37,664 nucleotides of DNA from Rummeliibacillus sp. POC4. Lineage in GTDB: Bacteria > Bacillota > Bacilli > Bacillales_A > Planococcaceae. Positions 34,457 through 37,664 of the stretch are shown here, piece after piece. The notes beneath the pieces are model-generated. The model did not search any database, was not told where the DNA came from, and was given only the letters and a program-made list of their open reading frames with translations. Position numbers and translations under genes: made by a program. Numbering within the stretch: position 1 is the stretch's first letter; every line of letters begins with the position of its first letter. The DNA lies in the NCBI RefSeq assembly GCF_003576525.1, contig NZ_QWUA01000051.1, forward strand, positions 1-37,664, in the 5' to 3' direction.

Positions 34457-35336
34457 AATCCTTTTTATAATAATCTAATATGAATTGTTGGAATTGTTTT
34501 GTGGCAGGAGATAAGTATCGGCCTTCTGACCAAGCCATACCAATAACACGTTCAAGTTTTAAATCGCTTATGTGTATTTTAGCTATTCTTTTTGTATTAA
34601 TCTCTTCACCATCCGGGAGAATGGAAACACCTAGTCCAGCAGCTACAAAGCCAGCTACTGTTGCTACTTCATCACCTTCAAATGTAATCGTTGGTGTAAA
34701 GTGGGCTTTTTTAAAAATACTATCTAATTGAATTCTTAATGCATATCCTTTTTTTAATAATACAAATGTTTCGTTTGTTAATTCTTTTAAAGTTATTGAA
34801 CTACGACTAGCAAAAGGATGTCCAATAGGCACAATTGCAAACAACTCTTCACGCCAAAGCTCTTTCCATTGAATTGGTTTTTCAACTTCCATATCTGCTA
34901 TTAAACAAAGATCAAGCTCACCTGATTGTAATTGTTTAAGCTGCAAATGCGTGTGGTTTTGTTTTAAATTAAAATGTATATCTTGATGTAGTTTTCTAAA
35001 ATGCATGATTAAATCTGGTACGATATTTGTACCTAATGTATGTAAAAAACCAAGTGAAACTTCACCGCGATTTGGATCGACAAGTTCTTGAATTTCATGT
35101 AGTCCATCCCGGTACTCTCTCATTATATTATGCACACGTTTTAAGAATATTTCTCCGTAGCGGTTTAAAGAAATTGAACGTCCTTGTCGTTCAAATAAAG
35201 GAACGCCTAGTTCATCTTCTAATCTGGCTATTGAGCGACTAAGTGCTGGTTGAGAAATGGATAGTTGCTCTGCAGCTTTCGTCATATGTTGAATCTTCGC
35301 TAGTACTTCGAAGTATTCTAGCTGTTGCCATTCCAT
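34455..35336 (-). CDS. LysR-family transcriptional regulator (GltC-like branch)
   Basis: A 293-residue LysR regulator. The winged helix lies in residues 1-60 (MTKAAEQLSISQPALSRSIARLEDELGVPLFER), followed by a linker helix and a periplasmic-binding-like effector domain (about 90-290). VDPNRGEVSLGFLHTLG and VAAGLGVSILPDGE resemble GltC and related Bacillus regulators. ATG start. LysR genes usually regulate a divergent neighbour, but none is present: the next gene upstream is transcribed in the same direction behind a terminator. Target and effector are unknown. Confidence 0.92.
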   Translation of the reverse strand: MEWQQLEYFEVLAKIQHMTKAAEQLSISQPALSRSIARLEDELGVPLFERQGRSISLNRYGEIFLKRVHNIMREYRDGLHEIQELVDPNRGEVSLGFLHTLGTNIVPDLIMHFRKLHQDIHFNLKQNHTHLQLKQLQSGELDLCLIADMEVEKPIQWKELWREELFAIVPIGHPFASRSSITLKELTNETFVLLKKGYALRIQLDSIFKKAHFTPTITFEGDEVATVAGFVAAGLGVSILPDGEEINTKRIAKIHISDLKLERVIGMAWSEGRYLSPATKQFQQFILDYYKKD

Positions 35337-35410
35337 TTATTTTCGCTCCTTCAATCATGCATTTTTTCATCATATTGCTAATAATCATAAAAAACAATAT
35401 CAATGAAGTC

Positions 35411-35452
35411 AATAAAAAGACACTGTGAAATAGTCAACAGTGTCTTTTTATT
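35411..35452 (-). terminator. Terminator of the metallophosphoesterase gene
   Basis: AATAAAAAGACACTGT / ACAGTGTCTTTTTATT, a 16-bp perfect stem with a 10-nt loop. It overlaps the stop codon region and lies upstream of the lysR-type gene. Confidence 0.88.
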
Positions 35453-36023
35453 GTGCTTTCATAAATGTAACAGTTCGATCATCTGAATCATATAAACACC
35501 ATTCTCTATTTTCAATGACTGCACCAACGTTGACTCCGTACTTTTTATTCTTTAAATAAATAGGTTGTCCATATTGAAAAGCTTTTTTTGTTCCTTTTCT
35601 ATATAGTGCAGCATCATGACTATGACCGAAGAATACAATTGATGCATCTATTTGTTCCAAAAAGGGCTTCCAATCAGATGACCATTTAAATTGATGCCCG
35701 TGAATGATTTCAGCTCCTTCTATTTTGATATATTCTGGTAATGTCAAAAATAAATCTAAACCAGTTACTTTCATAATCCGTTCTTCTTGATTGCCTCTTA
35801 CAGATGGGAATTGTAAAAGTTGTTTAAACTCATCCGAATATTCAGCTGCCTCTTCAAAAGGAATGCTATTAAGAGCTTTTGCCTTTTTCTTTCCTATTCG
35901 ACATTCGTATAAATCACCTAACCCAATGATTTCAGCATTTTTTGCATTTAAACGAATGTCATCAAGTACAGCTTTTGTATCCTCAACGCTACTATGAAGA
36001 TCACCAAGTATAGCATATTGCAT
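35448..36023 (-). CDS. Metallophosphoesterase family protein
   Basis: A 191-residue calcineurin-like phosphoesterase. Metal-site motifs in order: GDLH (Asp8, His10), GLGDLYE (Asp37), RGNQEE (Asn78), IIHGH (108-110) and GHSHD (134-137). The dinuclear-metal ligands are therefore present. The usual GNH(D/E) histidine, which acts as the catalytic acid in many relatives, is Gln79. ATG start with GGAAAGGA upstream. Substrate unknown: relatives act on cyclic nucleotides, dinucleotides or phosphoproteins. Confidence 0.87.
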   Translation of the reverse strand: MQYAILGDLHSSVEDTKAVLDDIRLNAKNAEIIGLGDLYECRIGKKKAKALNSIPFEEAAEYSDEFKQLLQFPSVRGNQEERIMKVTGLDLFLTLPEYIKIEGAEIIHGHQFKWSSDWKPFLEQIDASIVFFGHSHDAALYRKGTKKAFQYGQPIYLKNKKYGVNVGAVIENREWCLYDSDDRTVTFMKAQ

Positions 36024-36278
36024 CTATTAACAGTCCTTTCCAAAAATATATGAAAAAGTTTATCATAAGATTTGACTTTCTGAAAATATTTTGTTTGAGA
36101 AAAAGTGATAATATGTCGAAAGGAGAAATAATATAAAAATATATGACAAATATGTAACAGCGATTACGCTTCGATTAAAACAGGAGAAAAAGACTATACA
36201 AAAATATGAATCATGCTATTATTAAATAGAAAGTAAAAATTATACATACTGACAAAAGGAAGAAAAGAGTTGATTTAA

Positions 36279-37505
36279 TTGAATATGCGTTCAAAATGGG
36301 GGCGCACAGCAGTTGTTACCCTTGCCCTAACTTGCGGCTTTATGTATACCGCTGAACCAGCGCAAGTTAATGCAAAAACTTCAGCGCAAATGATACAGAA
36401 AAAAGCTTTAATAGATAAAAAGATTAAGAAATTAAATGGAGAAATAAAACATTTAAAAAAACAACTTGATAAAAAACAAGAAGAATATGAAAAAACAGTA
36501 AAAGAAATTGACGAAACAAACAAAGATATTAAACTAACAGAAAAAAATATAAAAGAACGTTCGACAATTATTGACGACCGTTTAAAAGCATATCAAAACC
36601 AAGATAGTGCGATGAGTCCATATATTGAAGCTATTCTTGGTGCTGATAGTATTGGTGATGCAGTTAGTCGAACTGTTTCAGTTAAGACAATATTAGATGC
36701 AGATCAAAACTTATTAGACGATCAAAAAGAAGATAAAGCAAAATTAGCTAAAGAAAGACAAGAATTACAAGAAAAACAATTGAAATTGCAAAAGCAATTC
36801 CAAGAAATGCAAGATCAAGAAAATAAATTAGAAACGAAAAAAGCTGAGAATAAAGCGAAATCATTAAAACTGAAAGAACAAATTGCAACAAAAAAACAAC
36901 AAGAAAAGCTAGAAAGAGAACGTAAAAAACGTGAAGCAGAAGCTAAGCGATTGAAAAAATTACAAGAAAAACAATTCTTAGATGCTAAAAAAGTTAAGGA
37001 AGCTAATAAAGCAAAAAAAGCATCTGTAAGTGCTACAAGCAATCCTGTACATACAAATAGTGTAGGCGATGCAGGAAATGGAACAAATGGAGCAAAAGTT
37101 ACTGATAGTGATCAACAAGCTCCAACCGTTTCTGGCTCAGGCTCTGCAAAGGCAGCTATTGCAGAAGCTAGTAAATATCTTGGTCGTTCTTATGTATGGG
37201 GTGGAAGTAACCCATCTACTGGTTTTGACTGTTCAGGTTTAACGCAATGGTCCTTTAAACAAGCTGGTATATCACTTCCTCGTACAGCAGCACAACAATA
37301 TTTAGCTACGAAGAAGGTTAGTGCAAGTGAAGCTAAAGCTGGAGATTTAGTATTCTTTAGTTATGGTTCAGGTATAGCACACGTAGGAATCTATCTTGGT
37401 GGCGGAAGAATGCTAGATGCTCAAAATAATGGTGTAGTCAATGAAAGTCTTGATTGGTGGAACAAATACTTAGTAGGATATGGACGTATTTCTGGCGTTA
37501 ACTAA
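36279..37505 (+). CDS. CwlO-like NlpC/P60 peptidoglycan endopeptidase
   Basis: A 408-residue secreted cell-wall hydrolase that should cut D-gamma-glutamyl-diaminopimelate links in peptidoglycan. The signal peptide is about residues 1-32 (ending VNA). A long Lys/Glu/Gln-rich coiled coil spans 35-245, including the SRTVSVKTILDADQNLL stretch typical of the CwlO/PcsB group. A Ser/Gly/Asn-rich linker (250-288) leads to the NlpC/P60 domain with Cys318 (GFDCSG) and His368 (AHVGIY). I keep the TTG at 36279; an ATG two codons on is an alternative. Relatives are activated by FtsEX during elongation. Confidence 0.9.
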   Translation: MNMRSKWGRTAVVTLALTCGFMYTAEPAQVNAKTSAQMIQKKALIDKKIKKLNGEIKHLKKQLDKKQEEYEKTVKEIDETNKDIKLTEKNIKERSTIIDDRLKAYQNQDSAMSPYIEAILGADSIGDAVSRTVSVKTILDADQNLLDDQKEDKAKLAKERQELQEKQLKLQKQFQEMQDQENKLETKKAENKAKSLKLKEQIATKKQQEKLERERKKREAEAKRLKKLQEKQFLDAKKVKEANKAKKASVSATSNPVHTNSVGDAGNGTNGAKVTDSDQQAPTVSGSGSAKAAIAEASKYLGRSYVWGGSNPSTGFDCSGLTQWSFKQAGISLPRTAAQQYLATKKVSASEAKAGDLVFFSYGSGIAHVGIYLGGGRMLDAQNNGVVNESLDWWNKYLVGYGRISGVN

Positions 37506-37566
37506 ATACGTTTCATATGATTTAAACCTGCATTTTACGGTGTACTGAAAAATATTTGTTTTATAT

Positions 37567-37612
37567 AAAAGGCAACTTTCTGTTCGCTTTTGAACGGAAA
37601 GTTGCCTTTTTT
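37567..37612 (+). terminator. Terminator of the NlpC/P60 gene
   Basis: AAAAGGCAACTTTC / GAAAGTTGCCTTTT outer stem with an inner GTTC/GAAC stem, then a T run. The last 52 bases of the window hold no gene that I can see. Confidence 0.92.
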
Positions 37613-37664
37613 CTATTCTTTTTTACACTGTTTGCATCACAATGGTCTTCATTTGATGAATAAC

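Noticed and set aside
36142-36158. WalR box (TGTWAH-N5-TGTWAH) before the CwlO-like gene
   Set aside because: Only one half (TGTAAC) is present; the second hexamer at the proper spacing does not match.
36421-37020. Lys/Glu-rich stretch of the NlpC/P60 gene as a DNA tandem repeat
   Set aside because: The repetition is at the level of amino-acid composition of a coiled coil; there is no fixed DNA repeat unit.

Overview
The window is a stretch of AT-rich chromosome from an endospore-forming member of the Bacillales. Gene order follows the Bacillus subtilis 168 map closely: lexA-yneA-yneB-ynzC-tkt-sirA-yneF, then yqkD-yqkE-yqkF-nudF, fur-xerD-deoB, spoIIAA-spoIIAB-sigF, spoVAF-lysA, ribT-ypuF-scpA-scpB, a dacB-type gene, rluB-resA-resB-resC-resD-resE, and ribU. 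The protein sequences and the rearrangements suggest a Planococcaceae/Caryophanaceae relative (Lysinibacillus, Solibacillus, Viridibacillus and similar) rather than Bacillus sensu stricto. That placement is inference. I see no tRNA, rRNA, CRISPR array, insertion sequence or prophage.

Layout. 1-2.3 kb: a cold-shock protein gene, then the SOS locus, with lexA diverging from yneA-yneB across an operator-rich intergenic region. 2.3-4.5 kb: a divergent MocR-type regulator and LysE-family exporter inserted between yneB and ynzC. 4.5-7.9 kb: ynzC, transketolase, the replication inhibitor sirA (with Spo0A-type promoter architecture) and yneF. 7.9-11.8 kb: yqkD and an HMG-CoA lyase on the minus strand, then yqkE, yqkF and nudF. 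11.8-16.7 kb: a membrane protein at the spoIIM position, fur, xerD, and the nucleoside-catabolism pair deoB-pdp. 16.7-22.3 kb: a DUF402 gene, the spoIIA operon (anti-anti-sigma, anti-sigma, sigma-F) fused by overlap to spoVAF, then lysA behind a large leader hairpin and a 34-codon membrane peptide gene. 22.3-26.6 kb: orphan ribT, ypuF, scpAB, a sporulation-type D,D-carboxypeptidase and rluB. 26.8-32.8 kb: cytochrome c maturation genes resABC and the redox two-component system resDE. 32.9-37.6 kb: an FMN riboswitch and riboflavin transporter ribU, a small acidic unknown protein, a LysR regulator, a metallophosphoesterase and a CwlO-like cell-wall endopeptidase.

Themes. Several loci tie DNA damage, replication and sporulation together: LexA/YneA halt division, SirA halts initiation, XerD resolves dimers, ScpAB condense chromosomes, and SpoIIA starts forespore transcription. 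Compared with the B. subtilis arrangement, several genes expected as neighbours are absent here: spoVAA-AE, dacF, spmA/spmB, the ribDEBAH operon, pupG and yqzK. Their former neighbours remain, which leaves spoVAF and ribT as positional orphans.

Most interesting non-coding signals: a 13-bp stem that buries the lysA Shine-Dalgarno sequence; tandem 0A boxes with a 21-bp-spacer promoter before sirA; tandem ResD-like sites before resA; a perfect 7-1-7 Fur box before fur; and an inverted repeat between mocR and lysE. No wholly new multi-gene system is evident. The novelty is mainly regulatory and in the rearranged sporulation loci.
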